A stretch of 64,000 nt of DNA, taken from positions 1-64,000 of the forward strand of contig NZ_VSMC01000012.1 in NCBI RefSeq assembly GCF_008728965.1, read 5' to 3'. Below the pieces are notes generated by a model. The model was not told the DNA's origin and searched no databases. It worked only from the letters and a program-made list of their open reading frames with translations. Each line of letters begins with the position of its first letter. Position 1 is the stretch's first letter. Source of the DNA: Heminiphilus faecis. GTDB lineage: Bacteria > Bacteroidota > Bacteroidia > Bacteroidales > Muribaculaceae. Shown piece by piece: positions 42,875-52,449 of this stretch. The position numbers and the translations under genes are program-made.

Positions 42875-44025
42875 CAGCTCATGCGTGATTTATAGTCGTT
42901 ATAGTCAAACTCTCGCAGATATCGGCAGTCGCCGTTGCGGTCACAGAACACTATGGACGGATGGCTGATGCCGTTGAACATGGTGGTCTTGACTGTCGTG
43001 TAGTGATTCATGTCTTTAAGAGTCAGGCGGTCGCCGACCTTCAGCGGTGCTGCAAACGACCAGTCGCCCACAAAGTCTCCGCTAAGACAGGAGTTGCCTC
43101 CGAGACGGTATTCCGGAGCCGAGCCGTCAGGCTCTATACTCTCGGCGATTGCCGGCTTATAGGGCATTTCAAGGCAGTCGGGCATATGGCATGCAAATGA
43201 TGCGTCTATTATGGCCGTCTTTATCCCTTGGTTTTCCACCACATCTACCACTGAGGTTATGAGGTCGCCCGTCTGCCATGTGAATGCGCTGCCGGGCTCC
43301 ATTATCACGTTCAGCCACGGATAGCGGGCCTTGAAGTCGCGCAAAAGCTTTATGAGGTGCTCGACGTCATAATCGGCACGGGTCATTAAATGGCCGCCGC
43401 CCATATTGACCCACTTGACTGACGGAAGATAACGTCCGAACTGCTGCTCAAATGCCTGAAGCACCCGTTCAAGGTCGTAGGACGATGACTCGCACAGGGA
43501 GTGGAAGTGCAGCCCTTCAAGGCCTTCGGGCAGTTCAGAGCCTATCATGTCGGCCGTCACTCCGAAGCGGGAGCCGGGCAATGCTGGATTGTATATGTCG
43601 GTTTCAATCACGGAGCATTGCGGATTCACGCGCAATCCTGTAGATACTTTGCCGTTGCCATCGCCGGCATTATGCCTGTCGACAGCTGGCTTGAAACGCA
43701 GATATTGCGATATGGAGTTGAATGTAAGGTGGGTGCTCCCTTCCATGAAAGGCACTATGGTGTCGTCGGTATAGGCGGGGCAGTAGGAATGTACCTCGCC
43801 TCCGAGCTCTTCGTTGCCGAGTCTCATCTCGTTGAGCGAACTCGCTGTGGAGTCGCGTACATACTCCTTTATTATAGGGAAAGTCTTCCACAATGCATTG
43901 GCTTTGAACGCCATTATGATGTTTACGCCTGCCTCTTTTTTTACCCGTGCTATAAGCTCGAGGTTAAGGCGCAGCTTTTCTTCGTATACGATGTAAAACG
44001 GGGTAGGTATGTCGTTGGGTTTCAT
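42874..44025 (-). CDS. nspC: carboxynorspermidine decarboxylase
   Basis: A 383-residue PLP decarboxylase of the alanine racemase fold. The PLP lysine is Lys41 in IIMAFKANALW. Family segments include LEGLHFHSLCESSS, VNMGGGHLMTRADYD, NVIMEPGSAF and the late LGGNSCLSGDFVGDW. NspC decarboxylates carboxynorspermidine or carboxyspermidine, the last step of the alternative (nor)spermidine pathway used by many Bacteroidetes. Its partner NspA is not in this window. The start overlaps the uvrD stop (TAATG). Confidence 0.95.
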   Translation of the reverse strand: MKPNDIPTPFYIVYEEKLRLNLELIARVKKEAGVNIIMAFKANALWKTFPIIKEYVRDSTASSLNEMRLGNEELGGEVHSYCPAYTDDTIVPFMEGSTHLTFNSISQYLRFKPAVDRHNAGDGNGKVSTGLRVNPQCSVIETDIYNPALPGSRFGVTADMIGSELPEGLEGLHFHSLCESSSYDLERVLQAFEQQFGRYLPSVKWVNMGGGHLMTRADYDVEHLIKLLRDFKARYPWLNVIMEPGSAFTWQTGDLITSVVDVVENQGIKTAIIDASFACHMPDCLEMPYKPAIAESIEPDGSAPEYRLGGNSCLSGDFVGDWSFAAPLKVGDRLTLKDMNHYTTVKTTMFNGISHPSIVFCDRNGDCRYLREFDYNDYKSRMS

Positions 44026-46328
44026 TATCCGATGATTTTAAAACGTGCGAACTTCAATAATAATTTCTTTACGCCGAGGGTGTTGAAGCTAACCTCTATG
44101 CGTGCATCGCCCGCGGCGGTGTCAATGTCGGTGATGACTCCTCGTCCGAAGCGGCTGTGCTCTATTGTCATGCCTGTGGCAAGTTGTTCGATAGTGTGGA
44201 GGTCTTCGTCGCCATACGCCGTGACCGACTTGTGGGCATACGTTGTCGGTTCCTGTTGGTCAACCAACGGATGGCTGAACGAACGCCGTCTCTCTTTTGC
44301 CGACGTTTCCCTGTAGTTGTCGATTGGGTTTATGAAGTTGTCGGGTCTTACGATATCGTTGCCGGTGGCAAGATGCAGGTAGGTGCGGTCGATATCCTTC
44401 AGGAAGCGTGACGGCGAGCATGTCTTGGTCTGTCCGTTGCGGAATCTTGACGATGCGTAGCTGATGACACAGTTCAGCTTGGCTCGTGTTATAGCTACAT
44501 ATAGCAGTCGGCGCTCCTCCTCTATTGCGGCAAGCGAGTCGCATGACATGGCCGAAGGAAACAGTTCCTCCTCTACGCCGACAATAAACACGTTGTTAAA
44601 CTCGAGACCCTTGGCCGCATGTACGGTCATCAACGTTATGGAGGCTTCGGTCGAGTCCTGAGTGTCCTGATCGGTGGCGAGCGATACTTCGCCGAGAAAG
44701 TCGGTCAGGGTCGTTCCGTCAGAACCCTCTTCCTGTTTTCCCGACACGAACTCCTGTATTCCCGCCAGCAGTTCCTGAAGGTTTTCCTGCTTGGATATGC
44801 TTTCGGGTGTACGGTCGCTAAGCAGCGAGCTCAGCAATGCCGTGCGGGTTATTATATGTCTTGCCACCGTCTCTGCGTTTTCTCCGTTACGGTTCATTTC
44901 GATGAATTCCTGTATCATGTCACGAAATGCCGTGAGTTTTTTTACTGTGCCTCCGTTCAGGCCGAGGTCGTACTCTCCGGTGTCGGCGAGTACTCTCCAT
45001 GCGCTTACGTTGTTGTCTATGGCCGCGCGCAGTATCTTGTTGACGGTAGTCTCACCTATACCTCGTTTAGGATAGTTTATGACACGCTTGAATGCTTCGT
45101 CATCGTCGGGGTTGACCGATAGACGGAAGTATGCTATGGCGTCTTTTACCTCTTTGCGTTGGTAAAATGACAGACCGCCGTATATGCGGTACGGTATGTT
45201 GCGCTTTCGGAGTGACTCTTCGAGTATACGCGACTGCGCGTTAGTGCGGTACAGAACTGCATACTCGTCATAGCCGTCATGCTGCCGCATCTTCAGCTGC
45301 GATATCCTGTTGGCTACAAGATAGGCTTCTTCATAGTCGCTGAAACTCTGTACCACCTCTATTCGCGAGCCTTCGTCGTTTTTTGAGAATACGTTTTTGG
45401 GTATCTGTTCCGTGTTTTTCGCAATAAGCGAGTTGGCCGCGTTTATGATGTTCTGTGTGGAGCGATAGTTCTGTTCGAGTTTGAATATGCGCAGGTTGTC
45501 GTATGACTTTTTCAGATTGAGTATGTTGCGTATATTGGCGCCGCGAAACGAGTATATGCTCTGGGCGTCATCGCCTACCACACACAGGTTGTGGGAGTCG
45601 CGGCATATCTGCGATATGATGAGATGTTGGGCGAAGTTGGTGTCTTGATACTCGTCGACAAGAACATAGCGGAAAAATTCCTGATAATGGCGGAGCACAT
45701 CGGGATTGTCGCGCAGCAGTATGTTTGTGTAGTACAGAAGGTCGTCGAAGTCCATGGCTCCGGCTACAAAACAACGGTCACGGTATATGCGGTATATCTC
45801 ATGCAGGCGTTCGCGCTTGGAGCGGCGGTCGGCTTCCATGATGTCGGCGCTTATGGCATAGCGTTGTGGCGATATCAGTGCGTTTTTGGCCGATGATATA
45901 GCCGACATGACCACCGATGGCTTGTATATCTTGTCATCAAGTTCCATGTCCTTGATGATGGTCTTTATGAGCGACTTGGAGTCGGACGTGTCATAGATGG
46001 TGAAGTTGCTTTTGAAGCCCAGACGCTCGGCATTGCTGCGCAGAAGCCGTGCAAAGATGGAGTGAAACGTACCCATCCACAGCTTCGAGGCCGTAGCCGC
46101 TCCTGTCATCCCTTCGATGCGTTCACGCATCTCTCGCGCCGCCTTGTTGGTAAACGTCAGGGCGAGTATGCGCCACGGCTCGTATCCGAGCCGGAGCAGA
46201 TGCACAATCTTGTATGTAAGCACACGCGTCTTTCCAGATCCGGCTCCTGCTATCACGAGCTGGGGGCCGTCGGTGTAAAGCACTGCGTCTTGTTGCTGCT
46301 TGTTGAGTTGTTGTATATAGTCTTCCAT
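44025..46328 (-). CDS. uvrD: UvrD/PcrA-type superfamily 1 DNA helicase
   Basis: A 767-residue 3'-5' helicase. Walker A is AGAGSGKT (residues 27-34). Others are the TFTNKAAREM motif, VDEYQDTN, GDDAQSIYSFRGA, the motif IV region LEQNYRST, MTVHAAKGLEF and YVAITRAK. Length and motif set match PcrA/UvrD rather than Rep. It acts in nucleotide excision repair and in removing proteins from DNA. It heads a minus-strand operon of four tightly joined genes. Confidence 0.96.
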   Translation of the reverse strand: MEDYIQQLNKQQQDAVLYTDGPQLVIAGAGSGKTRVLTYKIVHLLRLGYEPWRILALTFTNKAAREMRERIEGMTGAATASKLWMGTFHSIFARLLRSNAERLGFKSNFTIYDTSDSKSLIKTIIKDMELDDKIYKPSVVMSAISSAKNALISPQRYAISADIMEADRRSKRERLHEIYRIYRDRCFVAGAMDFDDLLYYTNILLRDNPDVLRHYQEFFRYVLVDEYQDTNFAQHLIISQICRDSHNLCVVGDDAQSIYSFRGANIRNILNLKKSYDNLRIFKLEQNYRSTQNIINAANSLIAKNTEQIPKNVFSKNDEGSRIEVVQSFSDYEEAYLVANRISQLKMRQHDGYDEYAVLYRTNAQSRILEESLRKRNIPYRIYGGLSFYQRKEVKDAIAYFRLSVNPDDDEAFKRVINYPKRGIGETTVNKILRAAIDNNVSAWRVLADTGEYDLGLNGGTVKKLTAFRDMIQEFIEMNRNGENAETVARHIITRTALLSSLLSDRTPESISKQENLQELLAGIQEFVSGKQEEGSDGTTLTDFLGEVSLATDQDTQDSTEASITLMTVHAAKGLEFNNVFIVGVEEELFPSAMSCDSLAAIEEERRLLYVAITRAKLNCVISYASSRFRNGQTKTCSPSRFLKDIDRTYLHLATGNDIVRPDNFINPIDNYRETSAKERRRSFSHPLVDQQEPTTYAHKSVTAYGDEDLHTIEQLATGMTIEHSRFGRGVITDIDTAAGDARIEVSFNTLGVKKLLLKFARFKIIG

Positions 46329-46337
46329 ATATCAGTG

Positions 46338-46345
46338 CAAAAATA
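46338..46345 (-). promoter_or_regulatory. Bacteroidetes -7 box for the uvrD operon
   Basis: The minus strand reads TATTTTTG, only 10 bases upstream of the uvrD ATG, giving a very short leader. Confidence 0.4.
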
Positions 46346-46376
46346 GTGATTTTTATTGACATCAGCCGAATGTTGA

Positions 46377-46408
46377 TTTGGCAATATCCTGCGGATACAT
46401 TAAATTTG
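46377..46408 (+). promoter_or_regulatory. promoter of the radical SAM-DUF4130 pair
   Basis: TTTG at 46377-46380 and TAAATTTG at 46401-46408, spacer 20; the ATG follows 30 bases later. Confidence 0.65.
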
Positions 46409-46438
46409 TATCTCTGTTGACTCTCTTAATCACGGGCT

Positions 46439-47710
46439 ATGACTGAAGCTACACTCAATAAACTGAAAATACTGGCTGAAGCCGCCAAATACGACGTGTC
46501 GTGCTCGTCGAGCGGCACTGTGCGCCGCGGACGCAAGGACGACGGCGTAGGCAACACCGTGGGAGGTGTGGGCATATGCCACAGTTTTGCCGATGACGGC
46601 CGTTGCATATCGCTGCTTAAGGTTATGCTTACAAATGTGTGCATGTATGACTGCGCATATTGCATAAACCGACGTAGCAATGATGTGCCGAGGGCCACGC
46701 TTTCGGTATCGGAACTCGTGGAGCTTACGATGGAGTTTTATCGACGCAACTACATTGAAGGACTGTTTCTCAGCTCCGGTGTGGTGAGAAATCCCGATTA
46801 TACAATGGAGCGACTTGTGAAAGTCGCTCAGGATCTGCGTACCGTGCACCGTTTCAACGGATATATACATCTTAAAAGTATACCCGGAGCTTCGCGCGAG
46901 CTGGTAAACAGGGCCGGATTGTATGCCGACCGCATGAGCGTCAATATCGAGATACCTAATGAGTGCTCCCTTAAGTACCTCGCTCCGGAAAAAGATTTCA
47001 AGAGTGTTTACGAGCCCATGGGGTTTATACGTCAGGGTGTGCTTGAGAACAAGGAGGACCGCCGTAAATTTCGCAGTGCCCCGCGTTTTGTCCCGGCAGG
47101 TCAGAGCACGCAGATGATAGTTGGCGCGTCGCCTGAGCATGACCGCGACATACTGCGCCTGTCATCGGCTTTTTACTCGATGCCCACCATGCGGCGTGTG
47201 TATTACTCGGGTTACGTTCCGGTAAATACGTACGATGCACGCTTGCCGGTGCTTAAGCAGCCTCCTTTAATCAGGGAAAACCGTCTGTATCAGGCCGACT
47301 GGCTGATGCGTTTTTATAACTTTACGGCCGATGAGATTGTGGACGATGCTCATCCCGACCTTGAGCTTGATATTGACCCGAAGCTGTCATGGGCTCTGCG
47401 CCATCCGGAGTTTTTTCCTGTCGACGTCAACCGGGCCGATTATGAGTCCATACTGCGCATACCCGGAGTCGGGGTTAAATCGGCTACGCTTATCGTAAAT
47501 GCGCGACGTTTCCGCAGGCTTAATTCGGAGCATCTGCGTAAAATCGGTGTGGTCATGAAGCGGGCACGCTATTTCATAACATGCGGCGAGCTTGAAGCGC
47601 CGTGTGTGGCCGATGTGTCGCCCGACTATGTACGTCGCAGCCTTACCGCCGCTACCGGTAAGGAGCGTGATAACAATCCGTTGCAGCTAACCATTGATTT
47701 CGGTTCATGA
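46439..47710 (+). CDS. radical SAM DNA modification/repair protein (TIGR03916-like)
   Basis: A 423-residue radical SAM enzyme. The iron-sulfur motif is CMYDCAYC in the context LLKVMLTNVCMYDC. The N-terminal segment (SSSGTVRRGRKDDGVGNTVGGVGICHSF) and the C-terminal helix-hairpin-helix (ILRIPGVGVKSATLIVNARR) match the family annotated as a putative DNA modification or repair radical SAM protein. The reaction is unknown. The following gene overlaps its stop by 4 bases and encodes the usual partner. Confidence 0.92.
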   Translation: MTEATLNKLKILAEAAKYDVSCSSSGTVRRGRKDDGVGNTVGGVGICHSFADDGRCISLLKVMLTNVCMYDCAYCINRRSNDVPRATLSVSELVELTMEFYRRNYIEGLFLSSGVVRNPDYTMERLVKVAQDLRTVHRFNGYIHLKSIPGASRELVNRAGLYADRMSVNIEIPNECSLKYLAPEKDFKSVYEPMGFIRQGVLENKEDRRKFRSAPRFVPAGQSTQMIVGASPEHDRDILRLSSAFYSMPTMRRVYYSGYVPVNTYDARLPVLKQPPLIRENRLYQADWLMRFYNFTADEIVDDAHPDLELDIDPKLSWALRHPEFFPVDVNRADYESILRIPGVGVKSATLIVNARRFRRLNSEHLRKIGVVMKRARYFITCGELEAPCVADVSPDYVRRSLTAATGKERDNNPLQLTIDFGS

Positions 47711-48477
47711 TGTTGGTATACATGTTTGACGGTACTTTTGAAGGGCTTCTCACAGCTGTGTTTGATGCTTATTCACGTAAGTCTTTTCCGGAAGCTATTG
47801 TCCGGGAGGGCGCGGTTCTGCCTATGTTTTGCGATGAATGTCATGAGGTTATCGCCGATACCGGTAAGAGTGACCGGGTGTGGCGCGGTCTCGGACGCAA
47901 ATTGTCGGCAGCTGCGCTGTCGGCTACCGCTACGAGTTTTCTTTGCGAGTTGCCTGATTATGACATAACGCTTTTTCGTTATATATGCCGTGCCTTGAAT
48001 TCGCCTGTGAGCATCGAGACCGATTTTTCAGACCCCGATGTGGTCGAGGTCACCAAGATGGTGAGGCGGGTGCGGTATGAGGCTATGAGAATAAGGCAGT
48101 TTTTACGGTTTCAGAAAGCTGCCGACGGCACATACTTTGCGCTTATGGAGCCGTTGTACAATGTCTTGTCATTGGCTGTCGGACACTTTGTTGACCGTTT
48201 TTCATCAATGACATTCGTTATTTACGACAAGCGGCGCGGATATGGATACTATTATGACGGGCGTGAGGTGCATTGCGTGACCATGCCCGAGACTTTGCCC
48301 CATATATCCTCCGGGCGTCTTGACGAATCCATGATGGACGCCGATGAAAAACTGTATCAGGACATGTGGCGCGCTTATTTCAAGGCTATTGCCATCAAGG
48401 AGCGTATGAATCCTCGAAAGCAACGTCAGGACATGCCTGTGAGGTTTTGGAAATATCTTACGGAGAAAAATGGTTAA
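47707..48477 (+). CDS. TIGR03915/DUF4130 DNA metabolism protein
   Basis: A 256-residue partner of the radical SAM protein. Family features are the start VYMFDGTFEGLLTAVFDAY, the central VRYEAMRIRQFLRFQKAADGTYFA and the late DKRRGYGYYYDGR. In other bacteria the same domain is fused to a UdgX-type uracil-DNA glycosylase domain (from memory), which hints at base repair. The overlap ATGA couples its translation to the enzyme. The biochemical role is not known. Confidence 0.9.
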   Translation: MMLVYMFDGTFEGLLTAVFDAYSRKSFPEAIVREGAVLPMFCDECHEVIADTGKSDRVWRGLGRKLSAAALSATATSFLCELPDYDITLFRYICRALNSPVSIETDFSDPDVVEVTKMVRRVRYEAMRIRQFLRFQKAADGTYFALMEPLYNVLSLAVGHFVDRFSSMTFVIYDKRRGYGYYYDGREVHCVTMPETLPHISSGRLDESMMDADEKLYQDMWRAYFKAIAIKERMNPRKQRQDMPVRFWKYLTEKNG

Positions 48478-48585
48478 ATAATGTTATTATTTATATCGGT
48501 TATAAATTAACGTCTGCGTTTTTTCGGTTGTCGCTTATAAAATTACGATATTTGCAGAGTGATAACCGAAATTTATTCTACATAT

Positions 48586-51009
48586 ATGATGAGACTTTCC
48601 GATTTGAAAACGGGGGAGACCGGTGTTATCGTAAAAATTCTTGGACACGGGGCGTTTCGCAAACGCGTCATCGAAATGGGCTTCGTCAAAGGTCAGCGTA
48701 TAAAGGTGCTGCTCAACGCACCGCTGAAAGACCCGATCAAATACAGTATAATGGGCTATGAACTGTCATTGCGCCGGAGCGAGGCCGAGATGGTCGAGGT
48801 GCTTCCTCTTGAGGAGTCGCATCATATTGGCGGTGACGCTGTCGGAGTTGCCGGTTACCCCGGCAATCCGGTTCATGATGAAGTAATACGTAAGGATATA
48901 GAAGGCAAATGCAAAACGATAAACATAGCACTTATCGGCAATCCGAACTGCGGAAAGACATCTATGTTCAACGCGGCTTCCGGAGCACAGGAGCATGTAG
49001 GCAACTATAGCGGTGTTACGGTCGATGCAAAGAAGGGCCGTTTCGAGTATGGAGGCTATTGTTTTAATATAGTGGATCTGCCCGGTACCTACTCCTTGTC
49101 GTCATATTCGCCTGAAGAACTTTATGTAAGGCGCTATCTGCGCGACGAGACACCTGATGTGATTGTCAATGTCGTTGTGGCGTCCAACCTTGAGCGCAAC
49201 CTCTACCTTACGACTGAACTTATCGACATGGACCGCTCTATGGTCATAGCTCTGAATATGTATGACGAGCTTGAACGCTCGGGTGCGTCGCTTGATTACA
49301 GTCTGCTTGGCCAGATGATAGGTGTGCCTATGGTGCCTACCGTGTCGCGCAACGGTGAGGGACTTCACAAGCTCTTTGATACGATAATAAGCGTCTACGA
49401 AGGACGTGACAATGCCGTAAGGCACATACACGTGAATCTCGGACCTGATGTGGAGCGGGGCATAACTGTTATAAAGGATGCCATAAAACGCGACGGAAAC
49501 ATAGGCGCGCATTTTTCGCCGCGGTATCTTGCCATAAAGTTGCTGGAGCATGACCGCGAGGTGGAGGACATGGTCAGGCGTTCGCCCGATCATGAAGCTA
49601 TATTTGGATTGCGCGATGAAGCGGTGGCCGAAATAGAGAAAAACGGCCATGAGGATGTTACTTCTCTTATTGCCAATGAGAAATACGGATTTATAGCCGG
49701 CGCTCTTGCCGAGACATATACCGAGACCACCAAGGAGACGGCCCGGACTACCCATGTCATCGATGCTTTTGTGACTAACAGGCTTTTCGGATTTCCGATA
49801 TTTCTGATGATCATGTGGTTTATATTCTGGTGTACGTTCGAGGTCGGTTCCTATCCTATGGCATGGATTGAGGCTGCTGTAGACTTTATTGCACGTACTG
49901 TACAGACTTTGATGCCCGAAGGTCCGCTCAAGGATCTTATAGCCGACGGCATAATAGGTGGAGTGGGAGGGGTCATTGTGTTTCTGCCTAATATACTCAT
50001 ATTGTATTTTTTCATATCCTTTATGGAGGACTCGGGATACATGGCCCGTGCCGCTTTCATAATGGACCGGCTCATGCACAAGATAGGGCTTCACGGCAAG
50101 TCGTTTATTCCTTTGGTCATGGGCTTCGGATGCAATGTCCCGGCCATAATGTCGGCCCGTGCTATCGAAAGCCGCAGCAGCCGCATTATTACGATTCTTA
50201 TAAATCCGTTTATGTCGTGTTCGGCGCGTCTGCCGGTATATGTGCTTCTTGTGGGAACATTTTTCAACCGTCATGCAGGTCTTGTATTTCTCGGTCTTTA
50301 TCTGCTCGGTATAGTGGTGGCCATGATGACTGCAAGGCTGTTAAGGCGTTTCTGGTTTAAAGCCGACGAGACACCCTTTGTTATGGAGTTGCCTCCATAT
50401 CGGTTGCCCACTTTCCGTACTTCATTGCGTCATATGTGGACCAAAGGTGAGCAGTATCTGAAAAAAATGGGCGGCATAATACTTGTGGCAAGTATAGTGG
50501 TATGGGCGCTTAACTATTTCCCTCTGCATGATGAGCGTTCGTCGACACCGGAGTTTCAGGCCATAGCCATAGCCGAAGTAGATGACTCCGAGATAGACCT
50601 TAACCGTGATTCTTATCTTGAGATGCTGGGCAAGGCCGTAAATCCCGTGATGACTCCGCTCGGCTTTCACTGGCGTACTACAGTAGCCGCCATAGCGGGC
50701 GCTCCGGCCAAGGAGATAGTGGTATCGACCCTTGGCGTGCTTTATACCGGCGATGAGGAGATTGATGACAATTCATTGTCGGCGCGTCTTACCGCTCCCG
50801 ATCCCATAACGGGTAAGCCCGACTTTACTCCGGCTTCGGCCCTTAGCCTTATGGTGTTTGTATTGCTGTACTTTCCATGCACTGCCACGGTCGTGGCCAT
50901 TGTCAGAGAGACAGGGTCTTGGCGGTACGGAGCATTTTCGGTAATATACAATACGCTTGTGGCATGGCTTGTGGCATGGCTTACTTATAATGTTGCCGTG
51001 CTAATATAG
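48586..51009 (+). CDS. feoB: ferrous iron transporter FeoA-FeoB fusion
   Basis: An 807-residue protein. The first 75 residues are a FeoA (SH3-like) domain (LSDLKTGETGVIVKILGHGAFRKRVIEMGF). A G-protein domain follows with GNPNCGKTSMFN, GNYSGVTVD, DLPGTYSLSS and ALNMYD, then the FeoB membrane part with two Gate regions (MEDSGYMARAAFIMDRLMH, GFGCNVPAIMSAR). It imports Fe2+ across the inner membrane. Two adjacent ATG codons lie at 48586 and 48589. No separate feoA or feoC is present. It ends 3 bases from the convergent MATE gene. Confidence 0.95.
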   Translation: MMRLSDLKTGETGVIVKILGHGAFRKRVIEMGFVKGQRIKVLLNAPLKDPIKYSIMGYELSLRRSEAEMVEVLPLEESHHIGGDAVGVAGYPGNPVHDEVIRKDIEGKCKTINIALIGNPNCGKTSMFNAASGAQEHVGNYSGVTVDAKKGRFEYGGYCFNIVDLPGTYSLSSYSPEELYVRRYLRDETPDVIVNVVVASNLERNLYLTTELIDMDRSMVIALNMYDELERSGASLDYSLLGQMIGVPMVPTVSRNGEGLHKLFDTIISVYEGRDNAVRHIHVNLGPDVERGITVIKDAIKRDGNIGAHFSPRYLAIKLLEHDREVEDMVRRSPDHEAIFGLRDEAVAEIEKNGHEDVTSLIANEKYGFIAGALAETYTETTKETARTTHVIDAFVTNRLFGFPIFLMIMWFIFWCTFEVGSYPMAWIEAAVDFIARTVQTLMPEGPLKDLIADGIIGGVGGVIVFLPNILILYFFISFMEDSGYMARAAFIMDRLMHKIGLHGKSFIPLVMGFGCNVPAIMSARAIESRSSRIITILINPFMSCSARLPVYVLLVGTFFNRHAGLVFLGLYLLGIVVAMMTARLLRRFWFKADETPFVMELPPYRLPTFRTSLRHMWTKGEQYLKKMGGIILVASIVVWALNYFPLHDERSSTPEFQAIAIAEVDDSEIDLNRDSYLEMLGKAVNPVMTPLGFHWRTTVAAIAGAPAKEIVVSTLGVLYTGDEEIDDNSLSARLTAPDPITGKPDFTPASALSLMVFVLLYFPCTATVVAIVRETGSWRYGAFSVIYNTLVAWLVAWLTYNVAVLI

Positions 51010-51012
51010 AGT

Positions 51013-52365
51013 CTATGTGTTGACAAATGTCTTGTTGGCCCACTTCATGCTCCACCAGCGGTGTATGAATATGGCGCCGCGTGTCAGCTCGTCGGCTGCA
51101 ATCATGCACCACAGAGCATTGATGCCGAGTGCGAAGTATATGCCGAGCGCGTATCCTCCGAGTACTTGGAGTAGCCACATGCTTGCCAGTCCCACATAAA
51201 ACGGAAAGTTGACATCGCCTGCCGCACGCAGAGCATTTGTGGCGAATATATTTACCGGGCGGCCGAGTTCCACGAGTACGTCAATCCAAAGTATTGTGCA
51301 TCCTATGGCTATTATCTCCTGATTGGATGTAAGCATTCCGAGTAGCCATTTGCCTGAAAATGCGAGTGCCAGCGAGAGGCTGACGGTAATGACAAGAGCG
51401 AGCCGCATTACGTACTTGCCGAGTATGAAGGCGCCGCGGTATTTGGCTTTGCCTACGAGATGCCCCACCGATATGGCGCCACCCTGCGATATGGCTATGC
51501 AGAACAGATAGCCGAACATCACTATATTTACCACATATGTGCGTGCTGCAAGTACCTCGAGTCCGAGCATATTGATGAAAAATGTCATTATTATCTGGGC
51601 CGAACTGTAACTGAGCTGTTCGCCGGCCGAGGGTATGCCGATCTTAAGCAGGTTTTTAAGTTCTTTGACTGGAAACCTCTTGAATATGTGCCATGGGAAG
51701 CGCGGTATTGTGGTGCGGAACAATATTACGGCAAGCACAGTCATGGCTATGGCGCGGCTTGAGGCGGTGGATATGGCGGCCCCTTCGGCCCCGAGTGCAG
51801 GAGCTCCGAATTTACCGAATATGAGTACATAGTTGCCGAATATGTTAAGTATGTTGACAAGCCCGACGACTATCATAGGGTAGACGGCCTTGTTGCTCGC
51901 GCGCAGAGTCGCCGACAGTGTTAGTGACAGCGCTTGAAAGAATGCGAACAGACCTACGATTTGCATATAGCCTATGCCCTCTTTGAGTAGGTTGTCATCA
52001 AGACCCATCAGCTTCAGTATGGGTACCGCTCCGAAGCATAGCAGGCCGCTTATGGCCAGTCCTATGACAAGATTCACGACGAGTGCCACTCCTACGGCGT
52101 CATAGATGCGGTTGTTCAGACGTGCTCCGAGGTATTGGCTCACAAGCACAGATGTGCCAAGATTTATGACTTCAAATACGAGGAAGCACAGCATGACTAT
52201 CTGATTCACAACACCTACGGCCGCAACTGATGTGTCGCTGTGCCGTGAGAGCATGATAGTGTCTACCGCTCCGAGAGTCATGATGAGCAGTGTCTCAATG
52301 AATATCGGCACGGTAAGCGATGCCAATTGCTTTTTTAGGCTGTTGGTCGGCTTAAGTGAAGTCAT
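51013..52365 (-). CDS. MATE family efflux transporter
   Basis: A 450-residue transporter with about 12 membrane helices in two halves. Typical stretches are PIFIETLLIMTLGAVDTIMLSRHSD and GLVNILNIFGNYVLI, with a repeat of the pattern in the second half (SYSSAQIIMTFFINMLGLEVLAA). It exports drugs or organic cations using a Na+ or H+ gradient. The ATG at 52365 is chosen over an in-frame TTG at 52386, which lies inside the upstream terminator hairpin. Confidence 0.92.
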   Translation of the reverse strand: MTSLKPTNSLKKQLASLTVPIFIETLLIMTLGAVDTIMLSRHSDTSVAAVGVVNQIVMLCFLVFEVINLGTSVLVSQYLGARLNNRIYDAVGVALVVNLVIGLAISGLLCFGAVPILKLMGLDDNLLKEGIGYMQIVGLFAFFQALSLTLSATLRASNKAVYPMIVVGLVNILNIFGNYVLIFGKFGAPALGAEGAAISTASSRAIAMTVLAVILFRTTIPRFPWHIFKRFPVKELKNLLKIGIPSAGEQLSYSSAQIIMTFFINMLGLEVLAARTYVVNIVMFGYLFCIAISQGGAISVGHLVGKAKYRGAFILGKYVMRLALVITVSLSLALAFSGKWLLGMLTSNQEIIAIGCTILWIDVLVELGRPVNIFATNALRAAGDVNFPFYVGLASMWLLQVLGGYALGIYFALGINALWCMIAADELTRGAIFIHRWWSMKWANKTFVNT

Positions 52366-52378
52366 AGAGTATTTATAT

Positions 52379-52425
52379 AAAGACAAAAGAGACGGATTCA
52401 GTCGTTTATCCGCTCTTTTGTCTTT
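52379..52425 (-). terminator. terminator of fabI
   Basis: AAAGACAAAAGAG pairs exactly with CTCTTTTGTCTTT, with an inner CGGA/TCCG stem. It lies 25 bases past the fabI stop and just before the MATE start. Confidence 0.85.
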
Positions 52426-52449
52426 TAATGTCGTGGTGATGACAGCTGT

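Noticed and set aside
43501-44316. 271-residue plus-strand frame across nspC and uvrD.
   Set aside because: Antisense to two certain genes and spanning their junction; no recognisable domain.
49102-50274. 390-residue minus-strand frame inside feoB.
   Set aside because: It mirrors the FeoB coding sequence; it is rich in His, Arg and Tyr as expected for the complement of membrane-protein codons, and lacks motifs.
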